NCBI GenBank assembly: GCA_017623115.1
Contig: JAGAPT010000036.1
Coordinates: forward strand, 48,954 to 112,953
Origin: Alistipes sp.
GTDB lineage: Bacteria > Bacteroidota > Bacteroidia > Bacteroidales > Rikenellaceae
Length of the DNA: 64,000 bases
Direction of reading: 5' to 3'
The position numbers were made by a program, and so were the translations under genes. The notes beneath the pieces are model-generated. The model did not search any database and was not told the origin of the DNA. It saw nothing but the letters and a program-made list of their open reading frames with translations. Positions 35,403 to 44,243 of this stretch are shown here, in pieces. How positions within the stretch are numbered: the stretch's first letter is position 1; the number at the start of each line of letters is the position of its first letter.

Positions 35403-38216
35403 TTAGAGCTGCTTGAGCGAATCCTCTGCATATTCGAATACACCGGTATCCGTAGCATTGAAGGTAATCGTCCATGTAGCATCGCTACCCGTATAGGCAA
35501 TGAACGTAATCGTTGCATAGGCAAAGTTCTCGGGAGTGTTCTCCGGATACATTGCCTCCAGAACTGCATCAAAGACTGTGATGGTGTTCTGTTTCCAGAA
35601 GGCTAACACCTCATCGTTGCTCTTGCCGTTGAATTGCTCGGCAGCATAAGCAGACCAATTCTTCGTATTCGGACAACGCCAGTCCATGTTGCAGTAGTAA
35701 GCAGAAGCACCCGAGTAGTACTCGTTGTTACCATAGCTGCTGACCCAATAGATGGGAGACTCTTTGCTAATCTCAATCTTCGACGAGGTCAAGATGTTGC
35801 CGGCATCGGCACGAGGCGTAGCACCTGCTGCGACATCGACATTATCATATACCCAATTGGTGCAAGCCTGATAGAATGCGACACAAGCCTCATCCTCCAC
35901 CGTCAAATCGATGGTCACCGAACGGTCGAGCTTCCAGTTGCCATTGGCTTTGCGGAACTGTGCCGTTGCCGTAGCGAAGTAGATGGTCTTCACCCACGTC
36001 GTGCCATCATAGGTGTATTCGTCTACATCCCACGAGGTCGTATTGTTCTTGTAGCAACGATATGCTACATGAGCCACCTTACCCTCCATGGCGTAGGGAT
36101 ACTCCTTATTGAGGTATTTCGGAATGTATTGATCTTGGGCCGGATCGGAGAAGCTGCCGTAGGTTTGACCCATCTCGGCGTAATCCGACGGCTGAACGAC
36201 GTTGATGTCTACGGCCGAGAATGCCGTGCCATCCCACTTGTAGTAGCCGTAACGCTTCTCGCTCTGAACTGCAGCACGCGAAGCGTAGAGAGCAGCCAAA
36301 GCTCCACCCTCAGTGAAGGCTGCAACATCGGCAATCGAGCGCGGAGCAAGCTGCTCAGCTCCCTTATAAAGGGTTACGATTCCCGTAATATCACCGGTTG
36401 TGGCAATGAAATTCTTACCCACGAAGTCGGTGGCATTCTTTTTTACATAGACGGTCATTGATTCACCGGCAGCCGTCATCTTGTGCGAAGCGGCAGCATC
36501 GGCCGTACACCATGTGCCGGCATCAGCAACCGTAGCATCCTTAACCGTTACGAGCATACTCTGATATGCCTTCAACTGGCTGGGCGTAACCACAACCGGA
36601 GTCAGTGCAGCCGTGCCAATCTTCTCAATCTTGCACCAAGTGTCAGTCTGGTTACCCGTAACCTCATACATATCAGAGTAGAGTACCAATTGTGCCAAGT
36701 CTTTGTAGAGCGTTACTTTGACCTTGTCACCCTTGTTCAAACCCAGCGTCGAAGGCTCTGCCTGCGAACCATAAACCACCAAACCGTTGCCGGCAGTCGT
36801 GGCACCCTCGGTTTGCAAATAGAGGTTGTTGAATGAGTAGTTACCACCTGCAACATCGTTCAGTACCACAGCCTCGAAGATATATTCCTCCGTGATCGTG
36901 GTCTTGGTCGAAGTCATCATCGCATTCAGCGCTGCGATCGTCGTATTGATATCGGTCGTCGGCGTCTCGGGCTCATCATTACCATTGTCGATAGCAGGCT
37001 CCTCATTGATGCTTACGCATACCGTGCTGAAATACTTCGTCGACGACCCGGTGATACCTGTCAGGTAACCATAGAGCGTAGCCGTCTCGCCATCCTTGAT
37101 CTGTGCGATTACCTCCGGCGTCGCACCATAGAAACTGATTGAGCAACCCGAGGCTCCCTCAATCTCCAGGTTGTAGTTGAAATAACCATTCGACTCTGAA
37201 ACCTTCATCGTACCCGTCACCTTTACGAAGAGCGAAGGCTCATTCTCGGTGCGGTCTTTCATGGTGTTCATTACCTCGCCCGTCAATTCGGTCGGGGTGG
37301 GATAGGTTACCTTGTCGGTCGTGCCGGTTACGGTAACGACAGCACCCTTAGATGCATCAATCTGCAAGCCGGTCTTATAAGCACCCATCGTACCCGAAAC
37401 GGTTACCTTGTCACCAATTTTCAGCGCGGGGTAAGCAGCGTTGTTCTTGTCGTAGAGCAATACCGAGCCACCGTCGTCAGTCAGGATGGGACCCATCGTC
37501 GAAACGGCCGAGATGTAACCCTTAACCTCTACGGTATCGTTCAATACGGCCGTACCCAATACCGAGGTGTACTCGCTTGTCGGTGTGTCGGGCGTGTCCG
37601 GCGTATCGGGGGTATCGGGCGTCGAGGGCTCGTCATCACCCGTCGAGGGCTCCTCCTCCGAGTAGTTGTAGGTTACAACGACATAGTCGCCGGCCTCGAG
37701 ACCGTCGCTCGACAGCGCACCGGCCAACTTATCCAGCGTCGAGGGGGTGACATAGCTCTGGAACTCCGTCTCGCTCTCCCAAACCTTCTTGTAGTCATCG
37801 GCCGAAACCGTGTAGGTTTTGGCTGCTTTCAGTGCCTGCATATCCTCCGGCAGGTTGACCGGCGTTTTATAGGATACAATGACAGCCGAAGTGTTATCCA
37901 AATAAGGGAACGAGTTTGCCAGGAAGGCAGGTACATATTTCTCTACCTCCTCTGCGGACGAGAAGTATTTGTTGGTGCCGATTGCTGCCAATTCGGCAAG
38001 AGCATCCGAACCTGCAGCCTCAGCATTGGTCTTGTTCGACGAGTTGTTTGCGATGGTCGCATAGTCGGCATCGGTCAACGTATACTCGACCGTGCGAATA
38101 TCGGTCGCAACCGTGCCATCTTGAAGACCCTCGAAATTATCCTCGTTATAGTCACAGGAAGTGCCTGCGAAACACAATGCAAGCGCACCTGCGAAAACGG
38201 TTAATATTTTCTTCAT
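35403..38216 (-). CDS. Large modular surface lipoprotein (DUF5689/OB-fold-like)
   Basis: 937 aa exported protein. A short signal peptide ends at GTSC, followed by acidic DYNED, which resembles the export tag of surface-exposed Bacteroidetes lipoproteins. After about 170 residues comes a Pro/Thr/Asp linker with four DTP repeats, then two or more beta-rich OB-like modules (VLNDTVEVKGYISAV; IFEAVVLNDVAGG) and a C-terminal domain. A motif of the kind DYA-x(n)-YxPxFLxxxFPY recurs (about residues 50-115 and 685-730, with a weaker copy near 150), suggesting duplicated small domains. It begins 20 bp after the TonB receptor and is its probable surface partner. Function unknown. Confidence 0.75.
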   Translation of the reverse strand: MKKILTVFAGALALCFAGTSCDYNEDNFEGLQDGTVATDIRTVEYTLTDADYATIANNSSNKTNAEAAGSDALAELAAIGTNKYFSSAEEVEKYVPAFLANSFPYLDNTSAVIVSYKTPVNLPEDMQALKAAKTYTVSADDYKKVWESETEFQSYVTPSTLDKLAGALSSDGLEAGDYVVVTYNYSEEEPSTGDDEPSTPDTPDTPDTPDTPTSEYTSVLGTAVLNDTVEVKGYISAVSTMGPILTDDGGSVLLYDKNNAAYPALKIGDKVTVSGTMGAYKTGLQIDASKGAVVTVTGTTDKVTYPTPTELTGEVMNTMKDRTENEPSLFVKVTGTMKVSESNGYFNYNLEIEGASGCSISFYGATPEVIAQIKDGETATLYGYLTGITGSSTKYFSTVCVSINEEPAIDNGNDEPETPTTDINTTIAALNAMMTSTKTTITEEYIFEAVVLNDVAGGNYSFNNLYLQTEGATTAGNGLVVYGSQAEPSTLGLNKGDKVKVTLYKDLAQLVLYSDMYEVTGNQTDTWCKIEKIGTAALTPVVVTPSQLKAYQSMLVTVKDATVADAGTWCTADAAASHKMTAAGESMTVYVKKNATDFVGKNFIATTGDITGIVTLYKGAEQLAPRSIADVAAFTEGGALAALYASRAAVQSEKRYGYYKWDGTAFSAVDINVVQPSDYAEMGQTYGSFSDPAQDQYIPKYLNKEYPYAMEGKVAHVAYRCYKNNTTSWDVDEYTYDGTTWVKTIYFATATAQFRKANGNWKLDRSVTIDLTVEDEACVAFYQACTNWVYDNVDVAAGATPRADAGNILTSSKIEISKESPIYWVSSYGNNEYYSGASAYYCNMDWRCPNTKNWSAYAAEQFNGKSNDEVLAFWKQNTITVFDAVLEAMYPENTPENFAYATITFIAYTGSDATWTITFNATDTGVFEYAEDSLKQL

Positions 38217-38236
38217 AATCAATTGTGAATTGAGGG

Positions 38237-40954
38237 TTAGAATCTAAGTTTCATCTTGACGCTAATGGTGCGGCCAAAGTTGTAGAATACGCCATAGGCC
38301 GACTCCCAATTTGCAGGACCTGCTGCCGGCGTGTAGGCGTCAACAATATACTCCTGGTTGAATACGTTGTTGATGTTGGCATATACCGTGGCGCGCAAAT
38401 CCTTGCCAATCTTGAAGTTGTAGCTGGCGAAGAGGTCGAATTGATGGCCATAGGGAATCTCCCACGGCTTGGTGATGGCATACGTTGAGTTGACATCCAG
38501 ATTGCTACCCGATACGCTGTAATCGGAGTAGTTGCGTGCATGCAACACCCAATCTACGCCGAGGCGAATGCCCTCGATGGGACGCAGGTTGAGACCCAAC
38601 GAAGCGGTCGTCTGAGCCGAACCACCGACTTTGATACCCTTTTGTTTCAGAATCGACCATGCATGGTCCTCGGCCATGATACCCGAAGCGGGACGGCCAT
38701 CCTTCAGGTCAGCAAGCGGCTGTCCCTGCATGTCGTAGTAATAACCTTTGGCATCGCTGGCCCACTCCCAGTCGCCCCACGACAACATACCTTGCAGCTC
38801 AATCCACTTGGCAAAGCGTGCAGTGAACTCCAATTCGATACCCATGTGGCGGGCATCGACACCGGTCATGTTGATATAGTAACGCTCGCCCTGACGCTCG
38901 CCGCGCTCGAACGTACCGGTGCGGCTGGTCGTCTTATCACGCCACTCGGTGTAGTAAGCGTTGATGTTGGCACTCAGAATTTTCGAACGGAAACCATAAC
39001 CCAACTCGGCCGACAACACCTTCTCGTTGGTAGCATCGGGGTTGATGGCATGGCTGTTCTGGCTGTTCAAGAATACACCATAGTTGAATTTCGGAGCCAA
39101 ACTCAAATAACCGAAGTTGGCGAAGATATTCGATTTCTCGGTAAGGTTCCAGTTGGCACCAAACTTAATCGAACCGCTCAGGTGGTTGGAGGTCTCCGAC
39201 TCTTTATGTGCATCGTCGTAGTAGAAGCGGTCAACACGCCAGTAACCTGAATGCGACAGCGTACCCGATACAAAGGCGTTCAGGTTGCGCTTGCTCCACT
39301 CCAACTGACCGAAGATACCCTCTTGGTGTACGTGACCGTCGTAGTCGCGATAAACAACATCGCCGACACCCAGTTTCTCGTACCGCCACTCCGGATCGGC
39401 TGCAGCAGCATTGTTGGCCGGATTGACCGTGCCACGGTAATAGGTATCCATGTAGTAAGCACCATTGAAGAGGTCCTGCAACTCGCATGTGTGGTGACCG
39501 ATGTAGTAGCGCGCATCGACACCGGCGGTCAGGTGCAGGTTCTCGTGAATCTGATTGGTATAGGTGGAGACGATACCATACCACTCGTGCTCGTTCATGT
39601 TCTTACCGATGACCATCTTCGAACCATTGGTGCTCTCCTCGTTCAGGGTCTGGATGGCTGCATAGTCGCGCGTACCATCGGCATTGCGGAACTCCATGTT
39701 CAATACGCCGTCCGTTGCGCCATACCACTTGCTGCTATATCCGCTTTGACCCTCGCCACGGAAACCATAACCACGACCAATCGACATGTAAAGGGCGGTC
39801 GAGAGGGCCGATTTGTGGTCGATCTGCCACTGGTGGTTCAACGAAATCTGCGGCTTGTGGTAGGAGTTGTAGTTTGAGGTTTTACGCTCACCGTTTTTGC
39901 CGAAACCATAGACCGGATTGTAACGATAGGGGCTCTTGCCCTTCATATAATTCGTTACCTGCTGATAGCCGACAATCGATAAACCGCTACGGTTGTTCGG
40001 ACGCTGATAGTGCTCCTGCGGCGAACCAAAAGCGGTCAACGAGAGCTGATGGCGATCGTTGAGACGCTTCGATACATTGACAAACCATGTGTAAGCATCG
40101 TAATCCGTACCCTGTACATAGCCATCGCCCCAACGCTTTGCCATCAAGACCGAAGCAGCCCAACCATTTTTGGTTAAGCCCGTCGAGAAGCTGAACGATA
40201 CCTGATTCATGCCATCGTTGCCGATGCCATAGGCGAAAGAGCCGCCCTTCTTGGCATCGATGGTGTTGGTGACGATGTTAATCGAACCACCGACCGAGGG
40301 GTTGGAAACCTTGGAGGCACCCAAACCGCGCTGCACCTGCATCGTGCGGGTAACATCCGACAGACCGGCCCAGTTCGACCAATAGACGGCTCCACCCTCC
40401 ATGTCGTTCATCGGCACACCGTTTACCATTACGGCGATATTCTCCGATTTGAAACCACGCAGGTTGATTTTAGAGTCGCCATAACCGCCACCCTCTTTGG
40501 TGGCGTAGACGCCCGGCGTAGCCTTCAAAATCTCAGGGAACTCTTGCGAGCCGAGTTTGTACTCGATGTCGGCGGCACTCACGGTCGATACAGCCACCGG
40601 CGTTTTGCGCTGCACGGCAATCGACTGCGTGATGACAACATCATCCATCTTGATTGCATCGGGCTCCATGGCAATGGTACCCAGATTCTGGCGCGATGCC
40701 GACGAATTTACCTTGTGGGTCGCTGTTTTGTAGTTCAGGAAGCTGATCTGTACAGCATCAACACCCTTGCCTACGTTGAGCGTAAACGTACCGTTCACAT
40801 CGGTCGTCGTACCCTGCGTCGTACCCGGTACAAGGACATTGGCACCAATCAGCGGCTGCTGATATTCGTCCAAGACCGTTCCCGAGACGACTGTCTGCGC
40901 TGCAGCCGTGAAGCCGAGCATCAGACCAACCATCAGAAGGAAAAGTTTCTTCAT
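38237..40954 (-). CDS. TonB-dependent outer-membrane receptor with carboxypeptidase-like N domain
   Basis: 905 aa. Signal peptide (MKKLFLLMVGLMLGF..AAAQ), CarboxypepD-reg-like domain (about 22-100; GTVLDEYQQPLIGANVLV), plug domain (INLRGFKSENIAVMVNGVPMNDMEG, about 160-190; GGSINIVTN) and a beta-barrel ending in aromatic VKMKLRF. It imports a ligand through the outer membrane using TonB energy. Its partner is a modular lipoprotein, not a SusD homologue, so a starch-type PUL is unlikely; ligand unknown. Upstream lies an unusual leader of about 230 nt. Confidence 0.92.
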   Translation of the reverse strand: MKKLFLLMVGLMLGFTAAAQTVVSGTVLDEYQQPLIGANVLVPGTTQGTTTDVNGTFTLNVGKGVDAVQISFLNYKTATHKVNSSASRQNLGTIAMEPDAIKMDDVVITQSIAVQRKTPVAVSTVSAADIEYKLGSQEFPEILKATPGVYATKEGGGYGDSKINLRGFKSENIAVMVNGVPMNDMEGGAVYWSNWAGLSDVTRTMQVQRGLGASKVSNPSVGGSINIVTNTIDAKKGGSFAYGIGNDGMNQVSFSFSTGLTKNGWAASVLMAKRWGDGYVQGTDYDAYTWFVNVSKRLNDRHQLSLTAFGSPQEHYQRPNNRSGLSIVGYQQVTNYMKGKSPYRYNPVYGFGKNGERKTSNYNSYHKPQISLNHQWQIDHKSALSTALYMSIGRGYGFRGEGQSGYSSKWYGATDGVLNMEFRNADGTRDYAAIQTLNEESTNGSKMVIGKNMNEHEWYGIVSTYTNQIHENLHLTAGVDARYYIGHHTCELQDLFNGAYYMDTYYRGTVNPANNAAAADPEWRYEKLGVGDVVYRDYDGHVHQEGIFGQLEWSKRNLNAFVSGTLSHSGYWRVDRFYYDDAHKESETSNHLSGSIKFGANWNLTEKSNIFANFGYLSLAPKFNYGVFLNSQNSHAINPDATNEKVLSAELGYGFRSKILSANINAYYTEWRDKTTSRTGTFERGERQGERYYINMTGVDARHMGIELEFTARFAKWIELQGMLSWGDWEWASDAKGYYYDMQGQPLADLKDGRPASGIMAEDHAWSILKQKGIKVGGSAQTTASLGLNLRPIEGIRLGVDWVLHARNYSDYSVSGSNLDVNSTYAITKPWEIPYGHQFDLFASYNFKIGKDLRATVYANINNVFNQEYIVDAYTPAAGPANWESAYGVFYNFGRTISVKMKLRF

Positions 40955-41028
40955 AAATGTTTGTTTAAGTGAATAAATAAAAAAAGTGTTGTATATGATT
41001 GTGTCGTTTGTTGCCGAAAAAGATACAA

Positions 41029-41061
41029 GAGGAGCGGCCCTTTTCTGTAGAGCTGCTCCTC
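41029..41061 (-). promoter_or_regulatory. Hairpin in the TonB-receptor leader (possible attenuator)
   Basis: On the minus strand GAGGAGCAGC pairs with GCCGCTCCTC across a 13-nt loop and is followed by TTGTATCTTTTT. It lies directly after the stop of a small ORF and about 75 bp before the receptor ATG, the layout of a leader/attenuator. Confidence 0.4.
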
Positions 41062-41067
41062 ATATGC

Positions 41068-41172
41068 TCAATCGCCATGTGGCTCGATAGGGCGTGCGAC
41101 CGAACGGGCTTGGAGATAACAAATCCCCTTCCCGAACGTGACCGTTTGCATGGTTTGGTATCGAGTCTTCAT
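41068..41172 (-). CDS. Small ORF (34 aa) in the TonB-receptor leader
   Basis: An ATG about 22 nt after a textbook promoter opens a 34-codon frame, beginning MKTRYQTMQTV and ending VARPIEPHGD before TGA; a second ATG in frame would give 27 residues. It has two Cys-free basic/aromatic stretches and a single Cys in GICYLQ. I recognise no family. Its position between promoter and hairpin suggests a leader peptide, but it may be non-coding leader RNA. Confidence 0.35.
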   Translation of the reverse strand: MKTRYQTMQTVTFGKGICYLQARSVARPIEPHGD

Positions 41173-41193
41173 CGTTGATCGTTTTATACGCCA

Positions 41194-41224
41194 CAAAGAT
41201 AGCGTAGATATTCCAAACAGCCAA
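41194..41224 (-). promoter_or_regulatory. Promoter of the TonB receptor/lipoprotein operon
   Basis: TTG-N20-TATCTTTG on the minus strand, an exact match to the Bacteroidetes consensus. It gives a leader of about 230 nt before the receptor gene. The 367-bp spacer 40955-41321 holds this promoter, the small ORF and the hairpin. Confidence 0.8.
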
Positions 41225-41321
41225 CTTTTGTCGAGGCTTTTACATGAACAAATTGTAAACAATTTGGGGGTAAAAGCCAATCAAACGAAATAATACCCGA
41301 TATGAAACAGATGGATTGTCG

Positions 41322-42149
41322 CTATTTCTGCACACGCACCATGGCCCAGCCGTTGCGAAGGCGGGTTTCGACAACCTGCATGCCGAGTGCTTCGGCTCGT
41401 GCCGTGATGGCCTCGATGTCGCACTCCAGGATGCCGCTCATCAGGAGCGTACCTCCCGTGGCAAGGGTTGCCTCGTAGCGTGGCATGTCGGCTAAGAGGA
41501 TGTTGCGGTTGATGTTGGCCAGAATGAAGTCGTAGTGTCGTCCCTCGATGGCCGATGCGTCGCCCAAAATCGGGGTGATGTGATCGGCAACACCATTTGT
41601 GGCGATGTTCTCGCGGCAGTTCTCGTCGGCCCACTCGTCGATGTCGACGGCGTCGAGGTGCGTGGCACCACGCAAGACGGCGATGATGGCCAGCACCCCC
41701 GTTCCGCTACCCATATCCAGGCCATGGAGTCCCGTGAGGTCAAGGTCGGCCAAGGTAGCCGACATGAGGTGCGTCGTGGCGTGATGTCCCGTGCCGAACG
41801 ACATCTTGGGCATGATGACGATGTCCATCGCATCGCCCGCAGGCTTGGCGTGGAAGGGGGCGCGGATATAGATGCGACCATCCACATCAACCGGCTCGAA
41901 GTTGCTCTCCCACAAGGCATTCCAATTTTGCGCCTCAATGGATACATAACGTGCTCCCGTGATGCCTTGCTCGGTCAGTAACGCATCGACCTCCTCCTTG
42001 CAGTCGGCCAACTGCTGCTGCGGGATGTAGGCTTTGAGTTGGGTACGCTCGGTGGTGAAGCTGTCGAAAGGGTAGTCGGCCAGCCAGGCAGTGAGAATCT
42101 CGGCCTGCTCGGCGTTGTTGACGGGAATGGTAAGTTCGATGTAGTCCAT
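41322..42149 (-). CDS. prmA: Ribosomal protein L11 methyltransferase
   Basis: SAM-dependent enzyme that trimethylates lysines and the N terminus of ribosomal protein L11. The N-terminal substrate-binding domain (about 1-85) opens with YIELTIPVNNAEQAEIL. The SAM site is LDMGSGTGVLAI (about 145), preceded by MSFGTGHHATT, and ANINRNIL supplies the NxN motif; all three are typical of PrmA. Length 275 aa. Confidence 0.95.
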   Translation of the reverse strand: MDYIELTIPVNNAEQAEILTAWLADYPFDSFTTERTQLKAYIPQQQLADCKEEVDALLTEQGITGARYVSIEAQNWNALWESNFEPVDVDGRIYIRAPFHAKPAGDAMDIVIMPKMSFGTGHHATTHLMSATLADLDLTGLHGLDMGSGTGVLAIIAVLRGATHLDAVDIDEWADENCRENIATNGVADHITPILGDASAIEGRHYDFILANINRNILLADMPRYEATLATGGTLLMSGILECDIEAITARAEALGMQVVETRLRNGWAMVRVQK

Positions 42150-42170
42150 AATGTGTGGTTAAAGAGCAAA

Positions 42171-42226
42171 GAGGAAAGAGTGAAGAGGAAAGAGTGAAGA
42201 GGAAAGAGTGAAGAGGAAAGAGTGAA
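42171..42226. repeat. Four perfect tandem copies of a 14-bp unit
   Basis: GAGGAAAGAGTGAA is repeated four times without mismatch, with a partial fifth, immediately upstream of prmA. It has no spacers or dyad symmetry. Reading it in any frame gives low-complexity peptide, so it looks like a variable-number tandem repeat. Confidence 0.9.
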
Positions 42227-42292
42227 GAGGATAATACATGCAACATGCACGCAATTTCCTCGCTTCCCAAAAACATTTCAATCCGCCCCTTT

Positions 42293-42349
42293 CGTCTTAC
42301 AAAAAAAGGTCGCATGACAAAAAAAGTCGTCTTACAAAAAAAGGTCGCA
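42293..42349. repeat. Perfect 22-bp direct repeat (two copies)
   Basis: CGTCTTAC followed by seven A and GGTCGCA occurs at 42293-42314 and again at 42328-42349. The second copy forms one arm of the tRNA terminator; the first looks like a duplicated half-terminator. Confidence 0.8.
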
Positions 42350-42359
42350 CCCTGCGACC
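42336..42359 (-). terminator. Terminator of tRNA-Met
   Basis: On the minus strand GGTCGCA-GGG-TGCGACC is followed by seven T, starting 5 bp after the tRNA 3' end. Confidence 0.9.
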
Positions 42360-42364
42360 CTTTG

Positions 42365-42438
42365 TAGCGAGAGAGAGACTTGAACTCTCGACCTTCGGAT
42401 TATGAATCCGACGCTCTAACCAGCTGAGCTATCTCGCC
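42365..42438 (-). tRNA. tRNA-Met (CAT), elongator type
   Basis: 74 nt with a full cloverleaf: acceptor GGCGAGA/TCTCGCT, D stem GCTC/GAGC, anticodon stem TCGGA/TCCGA with loop TTCATAA, T arm GAGAG-TTCAAGT-CTCTC. The anticodon is CAT. The anticodon stem lacks the three G-C pairs of the initiator, and the sequence resembles Bacteroidetes elongator tRNA-Met. The 3' CCA is not encoded. Confidence 0.93.
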
Positions 42439-42456
42439 ATGCCCTAAAAGCGAGTG

Positions 42457-42486
42457 CAAAGATAAGTGAAAAATCCGGTTTGGCAA
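42457..42486 (-). promoter_or_regulatory. Promoter of tRNA-Met
   Basis: TTG-N19-TATCTTTG on the minus strand, about 18 bp before the tRNA 5' end. Confidence 0.8.
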
Positions 42487-42574
42487 AAGATTTTGAGAAA
42501 AAAAACAAAAATGTTTTTCGGGGTAGGGGCTTCGGCACTGATTTTGAAGCCATAGCGATGCTAAAAAAAAGACC

Positions 42575-43249
42575 ATGCTTACGGAATCACAGCGTCGTGC
42601 CATCTTAAAATACAGCCATCTGATGAAGGTCGTGGCGGGTGTGGTGCTGCTCGTGGCCTTCTCGTGGGAGATTCTGCTGGGCTCCAATCACCGCATTTCG
42701 ACTCCCTATCTGCATCTGCAGTTGGGGGTGTGCCTCCTCTTTCTGCTCGATTTTTGTATCGGGTGGGGCTTCTCGAAACACCCGCGGCATCACCTCCTGC
42801 ACCATCTGCTCTACCTCTTCTGTTCCATCCCGTGGCTCAACCTGGTTGCCTGGAGTGGGGTGCATCTGCCTCGTGCCTGGGCTGTGTTGTTTGGGTTGAT
42901 GCCTATCTGGCTGTTGGTGATGGCAGTGTGGTTTCTGATTGACTGGCTCGATAAAATCCGCCTCCATCAACTCTTCTTTACCTACTCGGTGGCGGTGGTC
43001 GTCGTAACCTACCTTTCGGCGCTGCTCTTCTATGAGTTTGAACTGGGTGTGAATGGCGGACTGCATGGCTTTGGCGATGCTCTGTGGTGGGCCGGAGTGA
43101 ACTTGACAACGGCCGGAGCCTCGCTTATCCCCACAACGGTGATCGGGAAGGTGTTGTCGGTATTGTTGCCGTTGATAGGGATGCTCTTCCTGCCCATCTT
43201 TACGACCTATATCATGAATCGCTACGAGTCGAAATCGCAAAAAGAGTAA
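42575..43249 (+). CDS. Ion-channel-like membrane protein with degenerate selectivity filter
   Basis: 224 aa with about six hydrophobic helices. The last third matches the pore layout of two-TM (Ion_trans_2) channels: an outer helix, ALWWAGVNLTTAGASLIP, and an inner helix ending in YIMNRYESK. The pore loop reads TTAGAS where potassium channels have TVGYG, so ordinary K+ selectivity is unlikely. The N-terminal four helices look like a voltage-sensor-like or unrelated module without clear arginine repeats. Probably a channel family member of unknown ion; it stands alone. Confidence 0.7.
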   Translation: MLTESQRRAILKYSHLMKVVAGVVLLVAFSWEILLGSNHRISTPYLHLQLGVCLLFLLDFCIGWGFSKHPRHHLLHHLLYLFCSIPWLNLVAWSGVHLPRAWAVLFGLMPIWLLVMAVWFLIDWLDKIRLHQLFFTYSVAVVVVTYLSALLFYEFELGVNGGLHGFGDALWWAGVNLTTAGASLIPTTVIGKVLSVLLPLIGMLFLPIFTTYIMNRYESKSQKE

Positions 43250-43288
43250 CGCGCAACTTGATGGACCTGCGAAGGGGACAAGTCTGTA

Positions 43289-44212
43289 TTGCGGAAGCAT
43301 CGAACATGGCGCAGTGAGAGTGATACTCCTTTTATATTCGGTGATTTTTTTCGCGTTTATTGGTGTGTATACCTTTGTTATGATTTGGAGGTGAATTGTG
43401 GTGAGGGAGGTGCTCCCGTGCGTGGCTATCTGGCGATGCCCCGAGGTGCTGCGCCGAAGTCGTTGCCCATCTGCCTTTTTGCGCATGGAGCCGGTGTGCG
43501 TGGAGCGAGTAACCGCTCGCGTATCGAGGTCGCTCTACGCTATGCCCGTCAGGGTGGGGGAGCCATTGCTCTCGACCTCAATGCTCACGGTATGAAGAAC
43601 GGACAGCCGCAATCCTATTACGATCAGTTGGACAAGGGCCCGTTGAAGGGGTACAAGGATTGGCCGATAGCGAATCGTGAAGATTATTATTTCAGAGGGA
43701 TGTATCTGCGTATCCAGCGTGCATTGGACTATCTCTGCTCGCGCGAAGAGTGGGATGGCGAGCGCGTGTTGGTCATCGGCGGCAGCCAGGGTGGCGCACA
43801 AGCGGCAGCCCTCTGTGGTCTGGATAAGCGTGTGACGCATGCCGTGATTCGTGAGCCGGGGATGATGGATCTGGGCGGCTCGTTGGTGGGACGCAAGAGT
43901 GGTCCTCCTTGGCTGACAGAAGAGCATGGCGTGACGGAGGCCTTTATGCGCTGGGCCCCCTATTTCGATATGGCCTTTATGTTGGAGCATAGCCATGCCA
44001 AGTTGCTCTTTGAGTGCGGGTGGGTTGATATGTCTTGTACTCCCTCCTCCATCCTTGCAGGTTACAATGTGGCTCGTGGCGAGAAGACGATTTACACCTA
44101 TCCTTTCCGTCCGCATTATTCACCGAGAGGCAAGTATCGTGTGGAGTGGGATAGGCTGGTCAACAAACGATATAGCGAGTTTATACAGGAGGCTTTGAAG
44201 AAACGCCCATAG
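43289..44212 (+). pseudogene. 5'-truncated acetyl xylan esterase-like (CE7/AXE1) hydrolase
   Basis: The frame encodes an alpha/beta-hydrolase domain with nucleophile motif GGSQGG (about residue 168), LNAHGMKNGQ, EDYYFRGMYLRI and CGWVDMSCTPSS, as in secreted acetyl xylan esterases. Such enzymes usually have a signal peptide and about 150-180 residues ahead of the YDLEV..GGAPVRGYL segment; here only about 30 unrelated residues precede it. A TACCTTTG box lies at 43370-43377 inside the reading frame, and GTG at 43391 could start a minimal protein. Either a decayed gene or a short intracellular form; the catalytic Asp/His are not clearly placed. Confidence 0.6.
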
Positions 44213-44243
44213 CCCTTTCCTTGTTATACCGTTCTTGCACGAT

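Noticed and set aside
41068-41280. 70-codon version of the small leader ORF
   Set aside because: Its start lies upstream of the strong promoter, so only the 34- or 27-codon form could be made from that transcript.
42171-42226. Possible CRISPR array
   Set aside because: Units are 14 bp and directly joined, with no spacers, no dyad symmetry and no cas genes in the window.
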